NCBI GenBank assembly: GCA_902584445.1
Contig: CACHZY010000004.1
Coordinates: 1 to 64,000 of the forward strand
Source: an uncultured Bacteroidota bacterium
GTDB lineage: Bacteria > Bacteroidota > Bacteroidia > Flavobacteriales > Flavobacteriaceae
Reading direction: 5' to 3'
DNA length: 64,000 nucleotides
The notes beneath the pieces are model-generated. The model saw nothing but the letters and a program-made list of their open reading frames with translations. It had not been told where the DNA came from and ran no database searches. A program made the position numbers and the translations under genes. The number at the start of each line of letters is the position of its first letter. Within the stretch, counting starts at the first letter, position 1. Positions 1 to 9,026 of this stretch are shown in pieces.

Positions 1-1
1 T

Positions 2-1594
2 TTAGAACGGGGAAGAATGGTAAAACATATAGAAGATTACCCAGCTATGCACCTTGATCCATGGGATTTACCCAATAATTTACAAACTCCTAGGGAAATT
101 AAAGACAAACACTATGACAAACAAAAGAGATGGGGGTTTGATGAAACTACACGTCCTTTTTACAATAAAGATTCCGAGTATGACTATGATGAAGTGAAAC
201 CCTTTGATTGGATTCGTGGAACTCAGGTCGGTGGTAGATCATTGATTTGGGGAAAGCAAACTTATCGTTGGAGTGATTTGGACTTTGAGGCTAATTTAAA
301 AGATGGTTACGGAGTAGATTGGCCGATTAGGTACAAAGATATAGCACCCTGGTACTCTCATGTCGAGAAATTTATTGGTGTTAGTGGAGAATCATTGAAC
401 ATCCCTCACCTTCCAGATAGTGTGTTTCTTCCTCCAATGGAACTTAACTGTGTAGAAAACCACCTCAAAGAGGGTATTTCTAAAAAATATAATGACCGAC
501 TTCTAACTATTGGACGGGTGGCTCATATAACAGCAGGCACAAAACCTGGTGCAGGGCGTTCAACTTGCCAGCATCGGAACCGTTGTGGAAGAGGATGCCC
601 TTATGGAGCATATTTTAGTTCTAATTCCTCAACACTACCTGTAGCTGAATCGACTGGAAATTTAACGCTTAGACCTAACTCCTTGGTTTCAGAAATTATT
701 TATGACGATAAAACAAAAAAAGCTACTGGAGTTAGAGTTATTGATAGGTTAACTAAAGAGGTTTTAGAATTTAATTCAAAAATTATTTTTTTGTGTGCAT
801 CAGCAATTGCATCTTCTTCAATTTTAATGCAATCAAAAAGTAATCGTTTTCCAAGCGGTATGGGTAATGACTCTGGAGAATTGGGTCATAACATAATGGA
901 CCATCAGTTGGGTAGTGGTGCTAGTGGTTTTTTTGACGGATTTCATAATAAATATTACACTGGGAGAAGACCCAACGGTTTTTATATTCCGCGATTTAGA
1001 AATATAGACAAAAACTCTAAGAAGGTAAATTTTTTGAGAGGTTACGGATATCAAGGAGGAGCCAGTAGGACTTACTGGTCTGAAAGTGTTGCTGAATTGT
1101 CTTATGGAGTGGATTTTAAAGATAAAATCACACAGGCTGGTGATTGGAGAATTGGTATGGGAGGTTTTGGAGAAGTACTGCCCTATCACGAAAATAAAAT
1201 GACACTAAACTATAATAAGCTGGATCAATTTGGTTTACCTAAAATTACTCTTGATGCCGAGTTTAAAGAAAACGAAAAAAAGATGAAAGAGGATTGGAAG
1301 ATTCAGGCAGCAGAAATGCTTGAAGCTACAGGTTTTAGAGATGTCACAATCAACGATTCTAATGCACCTATTGGAAAAGGAATTCATGAAATGGGAACAG
1401 CGAGAATGGGTAATGATCCAAAAACTTCAGTTCTAAATAAATTTAATCAAATCCACGCAGTTAAAAATGTTTTTGTTACCGATGGAGCATGTATGACATC
1501 AGCTGCAAATCAAAACCCTTCACTAACTTATATGGCCCTTACAGCTAGGGCGGTAAATCATGCTGTTAAAGAATTAAAGCGTATGAACTTTTAA
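2..1594 (+). CDS. GMC family oxidoreductase, 5' end outside window
   Basis: FAD-dependent glucose-methanol-choline oxidoreductase that oxidises an alcohol or sugar hydroxyl; the substrate cannot be told. The reading frame is open to the left edge. The residues before the first ATG (position 17) read LERGR, which is the end of the family's N-terminal Rossmann motif where a Glu binds the FAD ribose. The ATG at 17 is therefore internal and roughly 30 to 45 residues are missing. The C-terminal GMC domain is intact, with HEMGTARMG (catalytic His region) and SAANQNPSLTYMALTARA near the end. A Cys-rich stretch (CQHRNRCGRGCPYGAYF) is typical of the bacterial sorbitol/gluconate-dehydrogenase-like branch. 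In that branch a small subunit 3 is often encoded upstream, which cannot be seen here. The stop overlaps the convergent DUF5916 gene by 4 bases. Confidence 0.9.
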   Translation, partial: LERGRMVKHIEDYPAMHLDPWDLPNNLQTPREIKDKHYDKQKRWGFDETTRPFYNKDSEYDYDEVKPFDWIRGTQVGGRSLIWGKQTYRWSDLDFEANLKDGYGVDWPIRYKDIAPWYSHVEKFIGVSGESLNIPHLPDSVFLPPMELNCVENHLKEGISKKYNDRLLTIGRVAHITAGTKPGAGRSTCQHRNRCGRGCPYGAYFSSNSSTLPVAESTGNLTLRPNSLVSEIIYDDKTKKATGVRVIDRLTKEVLEFNSKIIFLCASAIASSSILMQSKSNRFPSGMGNDSGELGHNIMDHQLGSGASGFFDGFHNKYYTGRRPNGFYIPRFRNIDKNSKKVNFLRGYGYQGGASRTYWSESVAELSYGVDFKDKITQAGDWRIGMGGFGEVLPYHENKMTLNYNKLDQFGLPKITLDAEFKENEKKMKEDWKIQAAEMLEATGFRDVTINDSNAPIGKGIHEMGTARMGNDPKTSVLNKFNQIHAVKNVFVTDGACMTSAANQNPSLTYMALTARAVNHAVKELKRMNF

Positions 1595-3822
1595 ATACCA
1601 ATCAAGTATTGAAATTTCAAAAAGAACTGAGAGCGATTAAAATCAAGTAATTCAGGTCTACTAAACTCATTATCAACAAAATCAACTGTTCTTTGGTTTC
1701 CTCCAAAGTAAAAAATAGTCGAAGGATTTGGATTCCACTGTATTAAGGGCTGAATAAAAAACTTCTCATTGAATGAATTGTTTTCAGCTATTAATCTGAT
1801 ATTTAAAAAATTATTGAATTGATAGTTAAACCTAAGACGAGAGATCGAACCATTAAAATAGTATTCATCACTAGATTTTTTTAATTTCGAGGATCTGTAT
1901 GACGGAGTCAGGCTTAAATTATTACTAAGCTGAAACCTTATACTTAAACTTGTGGAGATAAGGTTTCCAGGCATAGGTATTGTTTCGTTATATGATAAAT
2001 CTTTTCCCCATTCAAATTCAGCTCTAAAATTTATTAATTCACTTGGTGATGTTCTCAGGTTTAATTCATGTAAACCAAGGTTTTTAAAATCATATCCTAA
2101 ATAATTATAAAAAGTATCTAGATCATAGTTATATGAAATTGATGAATTCCAATAAAAGGATGCTTCACCAGCAAAATTGATTGAAATTAAATTTAATTGA
2201 TTACTGAAGTTTTTTCGAATATCCAAATCGGTTGAAAATTCGAATTCTCGAACAAATTTTCGATTAATAATATTGTTATATGTGTTGGTAAATGAAATAT
2301 GCTTTTGATTATTACGAGTAATAATTCCAAGATCTGATTGATGATTTGGGGACAACTCTCGGTACTCTAATACATTTTTAAAATGTTCTGTATTCCTAGA
2401 AACGGTAAAAAAAACAGAATGGCCCTGAAATCTTTCCCCGTCTAAATTTAATGTTCTTCCATATCGATTATCTTCTTTATCAATGGAATTAGAAATTGGC
2501 TCTAAATTATAATTTTTAAAAAATTCAAATAATACTCTCCAAGTGTTACCTATATCTATTAGCCCATCCAAGCCAAATAAACTCCCAAAACCTTTATCTC
2601 GATAAATTCTATTGGAACTAACAAATCCAATCCTTGATTTTTTTAAAATTTTTTGATATCTAATTAAAGTCGAATACGATTCATCTAAATCTCCACCTAC
2701 TGACTTATCTTCACCTCCAATCAAGTATTTCGTGTGCTTATCTAAAGCGGTCAAAACAAAAAATCTGGATTCTTTTTTTTGAGTTAGAAGCTTTGATGCA
2801 AAAATTGGATCAGAAATTGACCTTGAGTAAAAGATATCTTGATTAAAGTTTACTATATCCATTCCTCTATTAAAAAAAGGCCTTCTCTCAGGATATTGGA
2901 GTGAAACAGGAGAATTAACATCAATTAAGCTAACATCAGCCTCAACTTGAGAAAAATCTGGATTCAATGCCATCTCAAGGGATGAGTTTTTAGTCAAATC
3001 AAAATTTAAACCTAAACCAAATCTGTTAGATGATTTTCCGTATTTAATTTTTTCGCTAGGATTTGATTTTTCACCTGAAAATGAAGAGAATATATATGGT
3101 AATATCTCATTTCTTTTTTCAATTTCAATATCTTTAAACTCAAAAGGATCAGTTGTTTGACAAATCAAACATAAATTATCTCTATCAATTTTTTGGCTAC
3201 TATTTTCATGGAGAATGCCTTCTGAGTAATATCTTCTTCTGAATCTCATATTCCATATTTGATCAGTATTATTATCAAAGGCTAATTCTGAAAATGGAAT
3301 TTTCATTTCCACTACATATCCATTATCGGTTATTCTTCCGGCAGATTCATAGTTTATATTGAAATTAGGATTATATGTGGCTCTTGGGCCAAAATTTTCG
3401 TACAAGAAATCAAATTGACTGCCCAGTGGATTCACAGCTAAGCAGACATTACTTCTGGCATCCCTAAATGTATCAATATGGACAACAATCACATCATCAC
3501 TCCAGAAACCTCTTTGATCTCTGGATCTAATTGAAGCTCTCAGATTTTTCGGTTCATCAAATGCATGATAGGCAATAAATATTGCCTTACTTGAATATAA
3601 AATATAGACAAAGGTTTCCCTGTTGGAGGGTTTATTGTTAGCTGGCTCAACTTCAAACCCAATTGGCAGGACATTTGAATTCGACCATACATTTTCATTT
3701 AAAATTCCATCAATCTTAATATCACCAGAGTCAATTTTATTAACTATAAAATTATCCTGGGATAGCAGTTTGTATGAAAAGAGGATTAAAAATGTAAATA
3801 GTTTAATGAAACGATACTTCAA
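1591..3822 (-). CDS. DUF5916 outer-membrane protein with CBM9-like N-terminus
   Basis: Secreted protein of 743 residues with a signal peptide ending near LLSQ (residue 21). Residues about 25 to 230 look like a carbohydrate-binding family 9-type beta-sandwich (IDGILNENVWSN, then VYILYSSKAIFIAYHAFDEP). The rest matches the DUF5916 family: alternating amphipathic strands (about residues 240 to 743) ending in an aromatic-rich FLKFQYLIGI, as expected for an outer-membrane beta-barrel. The motif YPERRPFFNRG is typical of the family. No biochemical role is established; members often sit near peptidases or polysaccharide genes. The neighbour 10 bases upstream on the same strand is a sulfatase, so the two may be co-transcribed. 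The start ATG is followed directly by the signal peptide. Confidence 0.85.
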   Translation of the reverse strand: MKYRFIKLFTFLILFSYKLLSQDNFIVNKIDSGDIKIDGILNENVWSNSNVLPIGFEVEPANNKPSNRETFVYILYSSKAIFIAYHAFDEPKNLRASIRSRDQRGFWSDDVIVVHIDTFRDARSNVCLAVNPLGSQFDFLYENFGPRATYNPNFNINYESAGRITDNGYVVEMKIPFSELAFDNNTDQIWNMRFRRRYYSEGILHENSSQKIDRDNLCLICQTTDPFEFKDIEIEKRNEILPYIFSSFSGEKSNPSEKIKYGKSSNRFGLGLNFDLTKNSSLEMALNPDFSQVEADVSLIDVNSPVSLQYPERRPFFNRGMDIVNFNQDIFYSRSISDPIFASKLLTQKKESRFFVLTALDKHTKYLIGGEDKSVGGDLDESYSTLIRYQKILKKSRIGFVSSNRIYRDKGFGSLFGLDGLIDIGNTWRVLFEFFKNYNLEPISNSIDKEDNRYGRTLNLDGERFQGHSVFFTVSRNTEHFKNVLEYRELSPNHQSDLGIITRNNQKHISFTNTYNNIINRKFVREFEFSTDLDIRKNFSNQLNLISINFAGEASFYWNSSISYNYDLDTFYNYLGYDFKNLGLHELNLRTSPSELINFRAEFEWGKDLSYNETIPMPGNLISTSLSIRFQLSNNLSLTPSYRSSKLKKSSDEYYFNGSISRLRFNYQFNNFLNIRLIAENNSFNEKFFIQPLIQWNPNPSTIFYFGGNQRTVDFVDNEFSRPELLDFNRSQFFLKFQYLIGI

Positions 3823-3832
3823 TTTATTGATT

Positions 3833-5329
3833 TTATAAAGCTAATTTATCATCCACTTTAAACTGCCAATCGATGATTTTTTTCTTGAGTTGATTAATCG
3901 AATCCTTATAAGTAGGATTATAATAAAGGTTGTTTTTTTCTTCTGGATCATTTTTTAAATCATACAACTCGGATAAATCAAAATCTTGAGCGCTTAAACT
4001 AAGTTTTAATCCTTCCGGTGTTACAATGGTTCTTATATTTTGCATCATAGCATTCCTACAATCCTTAGGATCTACCGGACAATCGTTGTAATTTTTTCCA
4101 TTAGTAGGTTTGCCATCTTTCGAAAAGTCTGAATTCCATTCTATGAAAACATTACCTGGAATAAAATCAAATAAACTTTTTCCGGGAAGAAAATCAGGTA
4201 TTGGTTTACCAAAATATTTAAGTAATGTTGGGACAATATCGATTTGACTTACTGGATAAGTAATTTTTTTAGGCTTATAGCCTGGAGCTTTTATAATTAA
4301 GGGTATTCTTGATGATGCCTCATACATAAATCTTTTAGGAGAAATACCAAATTTACCCATCATTCTTCCATGTTCACTTGTAAAAACAACTATGGTATTT
4401 TTCTCAAGACCCAACGACTGCAATTTTTTTAATATTTTACCTACAGATAAATCTACTTGGTGTACAAGTCCCCAATATTTTCTCATCTGTTCCTTTAATA
4501 TTGAAGTTTCATTTTTTAATGAAAGCTTAACACCTCCAGATGTCTCATTAATTCTGATAATTTTATTTCTTAAAGGCTCATTTTTTGGTATAAATTTCCC
4601 ATATGTATTGTCAAGCTTAATATCTTTTATGTCGTGTAAGTCGTTAAAAGGACCGTTAACAGGAGTGTGGGGTTCTAAAAAACCCAAATAAAGGATAAAT
4701 GGGTTTCCTTTATTATCATCAATAAACTTAACTGCTTTTTCTTCAATAAAACTTGATTTAGTATGCTTATATGGAAGCTTGGTACAAAAGGTCCGCGAGA
4801 AAGTTCCTCTTTTTTTTGAATCAGGTTTATAACCCTTTTCAATTAACCATTTATGATAATCACTGTATCGAGAAGGAATACCAGATTCTGCATCCTCTTT
4901 CCAGTGATACCCATCCTCCATACTTATCACTTGATTAAAACCATGAGATGGATCTAACTCTTTTCCTAAATGCCACTTTCCAATATAAGCAGTTTCATAT
5001 GAATGTTTCCCTAAAAGCTGAGGGAAGGTAGCGATATCCTCACTCAAGGGTATTTTGTTTTGAGTAACTCCTGTTTGATGAGGATATAATCCAGTCATTA
5101 TTGATGATCTATTAGGAGAACAAACAGGCTGGGCTACGTATGCGTTTTCAAAAACAACAGCTTCATCTCCTAGTTTATTCAAGTTGGGAGTTATAATCTT
5201 ATCATTTCCATAATGAATTGAAGTATCATAACGCTGCTCATCAGTTAAAATAAAAACCAAATTGGGCTTAATATTTTTTTCAGAACAAGATAAAATCAGT
5301 AGAAATAAAACTAATTGATATTTAAGCAT
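3833..5329 (-). CDS. sulfatase lipoprotein (type I, Cys formylglycine site)
   Basis: Type I sulfatase of 498 residues that should release sulfate from a carbohydrate ester in the periplasm or at the cell surface. A lipoprotein signal (LILSC, Cys15) starts the protein. The active-site motif CSPNRSSIMTG places the formylglycine precursor at Cys70, matching C-x-P-x-R. Metal-binding regions are ILTDEQRYD (near residue 30) and FTSEHGRMMGKFG (319-320). The second has Glu-His where most sulfatases have Asp-His. GKWHLGK (near residue 118) is the usual basic active-site loop. The substrate cannot be deduced. A TAATTTTG promoter element lies at 5372-5379 upstream. It probably forms a two-gene unit with the DUF5916 gene. 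Confidence 0.92.
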   Translation of the reverse strand: MLKYQLVLFLLILSCSEKNIKPNLVFILTDEQRYDTSIHYGNDKIITPNLNKLGDEAVVFENAYVAQPVCSPNRSSIMTGLYPHQTGVTQNKIPLSEDIATFPQLLGKHSYETAYIGKWHLGKELDPSHGFNQVISMEDGYHWKEDAESGIPSRYSDYHKWLIEKGYKPDSKKRGTFSRTFCTKLPYKHTKSSFIEEKAVKFIDDNKGNPFILYLGFLEPHTPVNGPFNDLHDIKDIKLDNTYGKFIPKNEPLRNKIIRINETSGGVKLSLKNETSILKEQMRKYWGLVHQVDLSVGKILKKLQSLGLEKNTIVVFTSEHGRMMGKFGISPKRFMYEASSRIPLIIKAPGYKPKKITYPVSQIDIVPTLLKYFGKPIPDFLPGKSLFDFIPGNVFIEWNSDFSKDGKPTNGKNYNDCPVDPKDCRNAMMQNIRTIVTPEGLKLSLSAQDFDLSELYDLKNDPEEKNNLYYNPTYKDSINQLKKKIIDWQFKVDDKLAL

Positions 5330-5371
5330 ACTTTATTCATTTTTAAATTGCAGCTATGAAATATTTTAGTG

Positions 5372-5379
5372 CAAAATTA
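5372..5379 (-). promoter_or_regulatory. Bacteroidota -7 element for the sulfatase gene
   Basis: TAATTTTG on the minus strand matches TAnnTTTG exactly, about 43 bases before the sulfatase ATG. No clear -33 TTTG is seen at the usual distance. Confidence 0.4.
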
Positions 5380-5441
5380 TCAATGTTATTTTGAAATTTC
5401 TAATTAGACCATAAAAAACATAAAAGGTTTCATCTTTCAAT

Positions 5442-5449
5442 TATCTTTG
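5442..5449 (+). promoter_or_regulatory. Bacteroidota -7 element for the Kazal lipoprotein gene
   Basis: TATCTTTG matches TAnnTTTG exactly and ends 10 bases before the ATG at 5460, so the leader would be very short. The -33 element is not clear. Confidence 0.45.
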
Positions 5450-5459
5450 ATTATTTAAA

Positions 5460-5684
5460 ATGAAATACATCTTTTTTGCTTTAATACTAACCATCTTAAC
5501 TTATTGTAATAATGAGCAAGAGACAAGTAATTGTATTGATACAGAAAAAATAAAACTAGACCAATTCTGTATTGAAATTTATCAACCTGTATGTGGATGT
5601 GACCTTAAAACATATTCCAATACTTGTTTTGCACAAATAAATGGTGTTATTGAGTGGACTTCAGGAAAATGTGAAAAAAATTAA
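5460..5684 (+). CDS. Kazal-type protease inhibitor lipoprotein
   Basis: Small lipoprotein of 74 residues. The signal peptide ends in a Cys at residue 16 (LTYC), followed by one Kazal domain. Six domain cysteines (25, 37, 45, 47, 56, 71) would make three disulfides, and the core PVCGCDLKTYSNTCFA is diagnostic. Kazal domains block serine proteases by presenting a canonical loop, here around PVCGC. The likely role is to protect the cell surface from host, predator or self-made proteases; the target is unknown. It is followed after one base by a 45-residue membrane peptide and then by a penicillin-acylase-family gene, all on the same strand. A TATCTTTG promoter lies just upstream. Confidence 0.85.
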   Translation: MKYIFFALILTILTYCNNEQETSNCIDTEKIKLDQFCIEIYQPVCGCDLKTYSNTCFAQINGVIEWTSGKCEKN

Positions 5685-5685
5685 A

Positions 5686-5823
5686 ATGATTGACAAAAGT
5701 AATAAGTGGTTTTGGCCATTAATGTTTTTTTTGATTTCTATACTAGTAACTTATTTGACAAAAATTTGGTTTCTATTTCTTTTAATCCCTTTTGGGTTTA
5801 TTAACTTTAGAAATAAAAAATAA
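5686..5823 (+). CDS. small membrane protein, 45 residues
   Basis: I do not recognise a family. The peptide starts with MIDKSNKW and contains one or two hydrophobic segments (about residues 9 to 22 and 26 to 39), ending in the basic tail RNKK. An upstream start at 5641 would overlap the Kazal gene in another frame; the ATG at 5686 lies one base after the Kazal stop and fits translational coupling better. Its position between the Kazal lipoprotein and the acylase suggests co-expression. Small size makes the coding call less certain. Confidence 0.5.
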   Translation: MIDKSNKWFWPLMFFLISILVTYLTKIWFLFLLIPFGFINFRNKK

Positions 5824-5834
5824 ATTGATTTAAT

Positions 5835-7895
5835 ATGAGGTTTCCATTCTGGTATTGTGGTTTAATTAATATGATTGGGATTATTGTTTGTGCCCAAATC
5901 AATCCAAACAATATTGATATTGTCAGAGATAATTATGGTGTGCCACATATTTTTTCAAAAACCGATGCTGAATTAGCCTATGGACTTGCTTGGGCTCATG
6001 CTGAGGATGATTTTAAAACCATTCAGCAAGGATACCTAGCTGGGAATTCATTACTTAGCGATGTTGAAGGAAAAAAAGCCTTGGGAATAGACTTCATTTC
6101 TCAATTTATCGGTAGCGATAGGCTTTATGAAGAGAAGTACCTTTCAGATGTTGGTGACGAATACAAGGCAATAATAGAGGCTTACTGTGAGGGAATAAAT
6201 CGTTTTGCAGAGCTTCATCCCGAACAGGTTCTAAGTAAGAAGTTATTCCCAATAAATACCAAAAGTCTTTTCCTGTATGGTCAGCTCCAGCTATTTGTTT
6301 CATCTAAAGGTGATTATTGGGTAAAAAAAATATTAAAGAACAAGCTTAATTATAAGCCTATTAATGACGGAGTTAAAGGTTCGAATACTTTTGCATTTAA
6401 TAGCTCTAAGACCAAGAATGGCAATACTTATCTAGCAATTAACACTCATCAGCCCTTGGATGGTCCTACTTCATGGTATGAAGTCCATTTAAATAGTGAA
6501 GAAGGAACAGATATTATAGGTGCTTTATTTGCTGGAAGTCCAAATGTTCTTATTGGAGCTAATAGAAACATTGCATGGGCACATACAGTAAATATACCAG
6601 ACAAAACAGATGTTTTTGCTCTAGAAATGCACCCTACAAAAAAAAGATATTATCGTGTTGATGAAGAATACCTTAAGCTGAAAAAACACCGAGCCAGGTT
6701 AATAGTCAAAATATTGGGTATTCCAATTAAAATAAGTAAAAGATATTTTGAAAGCATTTACGGTCCAACCCTAAAAAACGAGTCTGGATTTTATTCAGTT
6801 AGAACTCCGTCACTTTTTGAAATTAAAGCACTAGAACAATGGTGGAGAATGAATAAAGCTAAAAGTTTTACAGAATTTTACAATATATTAAAAATGAAAG
6901 GATTGCCCGGGTATAATATCGGCTATGCTGATAAAAATGATACTATTTTTTATATTTCAAATGGTTTGATTCCCAAAAGAGCAGAGGGTTATGACTGGGC
7001 AAATATAGTTCCAGGTAATACCAAAAAAACACTTTGGAACTCTACCTATGACATTGAAGAATTACCTCAGGTAATTCAACCAAAATCTGGATATTTTTAT
7101 AATGCTAACCACTCTCCTTTTAAATCAACTGATTCTATTGAAAACCCACAAAAAAATAAGTTCTCGGAAAATATGGGGTTTGAACAATACGATAATAATC
7201 GTTCAATAAGACTAAAAAAACTTATTGATCAATATCCTAAATTAGATTACAAAGATTTCAAAAGAATTAAATTCGACAAACAATTTCCAAATCCATTTAA
7301 CTACAGCTGGATGAACATCGACTCTTTATTTTTAATGCGTCCATCAGATTACCCCAGCGTTAAAAATATTTTAAAATCAATTCAATCCTGGGACAGAGTT
7401 GCTTCAGCAGACTCCTACGGGGCTGGATCATATGCTGTATTATACAGTAAACTAAGAAAATACTACAATAAGCTCCCAGATCCTAAAATATTTACAACTT
7501 CTGTCTTAAATAAGGCCCTGATTGAGGCATTACAGCATATGGAAAAGTATTTTGGTACAACTAAAATAAAACTTGGTAGTTTTCAAAAATTAGTCAGAGG
7601 AGATAAAGAATTATCAATTTTTGGTCTACCGGACATAATATCTTCAATGGGTTCAGCTCCCTACAAGGAAGGTATGCGAAAAGTTGTTAGTGGAGAGTCA
7701 TACATAGAGTTGGTAAAATTCACTCCAAAAGGGGTTGAAATTGAATCTATAATCTCATACGGAAGTTCTGATCATCCAAAATCTAAACATTTTAATGATC
7801 AAATGGAACAATTCGCTAGCCAAAAGACAAAAAAAATGACATTTGATAAAAGAGAAATTTACAAAAATGCAAAAGCAATATACAGCCCGAAGTAA
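5835..7895 (+). CDS. penicillin acylase family amidohydrolase
   Basis: Ntn-hydrolase of 686 residues from the penicillin/cephalosporin/aculeacin/AHL acylase family. It has a signal peptide ending near VCA (residue 20), then the alpha-chain opening IDIVRDNYGVPHIFS. The autocatalytic cleavage site GSNTFAFN puts the nucleophile at Ser183, which becomes the N-terminus of the beta chain. The downstream FAGSPNVLIGANRNIAWAHT is a conserved beta-chain segment. The products act in the periplasm on amide bonds of N-acylated small molecules. Candidate substrates are acyl-homoserine lactones or lipopeptides, but the sequence does not decide. The stop abuts the convergent bshA gene at 7896. Confidence 0.88.
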   Translation: MRFPFWYCGLINMIGIIVCAQINPNNIDIVRDNYGVPHIFSKTDAELAYGLAWAHAEDDFKTIQQGYLAGNSLLSDVEGKKALGIDFISQFIGSDRLYEEKYLSDVGDEYKAIIEAYCEGINRFAELHPEQVLSKKLFPINTKSLFLYGQLQLFVSSKGDYWVKKILKNKLNYKPINDGVKGSNTFAFNSSKTKNGNTYLAINTHQPLDGPTSWYEVHLNSEEGTDIIGALFAGSPNVLIGANRNIAWAHTVNIPDKTDVFALEMHPTKKRYYRVDEEYLKLKKHRARLIVKILGIPIKISKRYFESIYGPTLKNESGFYSVRTPSLFEIKALEQWWRMNKAKSFTEFYNILKMKGLPGYNIGYADKNDTIFYISNGLIPKRAEGYDWANIVPGNTKKTLWNSTYDIEELPQVIQPKSGYFYNANHSPFKSTDSIENPQKNKFSENMGFEQYDNNRSIRLKKLIDQYPKLDYKDFKRIKFDKQFPNPFNYSWMNIDSLFLMRPSDYPSVKNILKSIQSWDRVASADSYGAGSYAVLYSKLRKYYNKLPDPKIFTTSVLNKALIEALQHMEKYFGTTKIKLGSFQKLVRGDKELSIFGLPDIISSMGSAPYKEGMRKVVSGESYIELVKFTPKGVEIESIISYGSSDHPKSKHFNDQMEQFASQKTKKMTFDKREIYKNAKAIYSPK

Positions 7896-9020
7896 TTAAT
7901 TTTTTATTGCCTTACTGTACATTTTCTCGTAGTGTACGATAACATTGTTAATATCAAATTTTTTACAACTTTCGAGTGCCTGATTTTTGAATTTCTCATG
8001 CCGGTCTAAATCCTCAAGGATAAAAATAGCTCTATCCGCCATTAAATTTATATCACCTACAGGGCATAAATAACCAGAGTAACCATTTTCTATAACCTCA
8101 GGCAAACCACCAATTTCGGTTGATATTACTGGAACTTTGTGGATCATGGCCTCCAAGGCTACAAGTCCAAAACTTTCTTGTTCTGAGGGAAGCAAAAATA
8201 GGTCTGAAAAGGATAATATTTGATCAACTTCATTACTGTTTCCTAAAAAAAGAACATCCTTATCTAATTTATTAGACTTGCAATAACTTTTTGCTTTTAG
8301 CTTTTCGGGACCATCTCCAACCATTATTAGTTTAGCATCAAGTTTTTTATTTATTTTTTCAAAAACTTTTAAAACATCAATTATTCGCTTTAATGGTCTA
8401 AAATTACTTATATGGGTAATAACAAATTGATCTTTAGAAGCAACTACATGTTTATCAATTGTCTTACTAGTATCATTTGATTTTGAAAGATCAATAAAAT
8501 TTGGTATTACATTAATTGGTTTTTCAACATTAAACAATCTTTCAGTGTCTTCTTTTAAGCTGTGAGAGACAGCAGTAACATATTCAGAGTTATTAATGCT
8601 AAATTGAACTGCTCTTTTATAAAAAGGATGACTTCCAACTAGGGTAATATCTGTTCCGTGAAGAGTAGTTATCATTGGAAGGCTAATACCCTCATCCTCT
8701 AGCATTTTTTTTGACATGTAAGCAGCATATGCATGAGGAATTGCATAGTGAACGTGAAGCAATTGAATCTTATATTTTTTAACAATCTCAACGATTCTAC
8801 TTGAAAGTGCTAACTCATATGGCTGGTATTTGAATAGGTCATATGTTGGAACGTGTACCTCATGAAAATGAAGTAATGGGGTTAAATTCTGAATTCTTAC
8901 AGGCTGTTTGTAAGTGATAAAATGTATTTCGTGACCTTTCTTAGATAGATAAAGTCCCAATTCTGTGGCAACAACTCCACTGCCGCCAAATGTTGGATAG
9001 CAAACAATTACAATTTTCAA
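7896..9020 (-). CDS. bshA: N-acetyl-alpha-D-glucosaminyl L-malate synthase
   Basis: GT4 glycosyltransferase of 374 residues for the first step of bacillithiol synthesis, joining GlcNAc from UDP-GlcNAc to L-malate in the cytoplasm. The N-terminus IVIVCYPTFGGSGVVATELG and the segment LLHVHYAIPHAYAAY are characteristic of BshA. The C-terminal half carries PSEQESFGLVALEAM, the UDP-binding E-x7-E region. The start is a TTG at 9020, six bases after the preceding gene, with no better ATG nearby. It is the last gene of the eight-gene minus-strand block that begins with the amidase. Confidence 0.93.
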   Translation of the reverse strand: MKIVIVCYPTFGGSGVVATELGLYLSKKGHEIHFITYKQPVRIQNLTPLLHFHEVHVPTYDLFKYQPYELALSSRIVEIVKKYKIQLLHVHYAIPHAYAAYMSKKMLEDEGISLPMITTLHGTDITLVGSHPFYKRAVQFSINNSEYVTAVSHSLKEDTERLFNVEKPINVIPNFIDLSKSNDTSKTIDKHVVASKDQFVITHISNFRPLKRIIDVLKVFEKINKKLDAKLIMVGDGPEKLKAKSYCKSNKLDKDVLFLGNSNEVDQILSFSDLFLLPSEQESFGLVALEAMIHKVPVISTEIGGLPEVIENGYSGYLCPVGDINLMADRAIFILEDLDRHEKFKNQALESCKKFDINNVIVHYEKMYSKAIKN

Positions 9021-9026
9021 TTTTTT

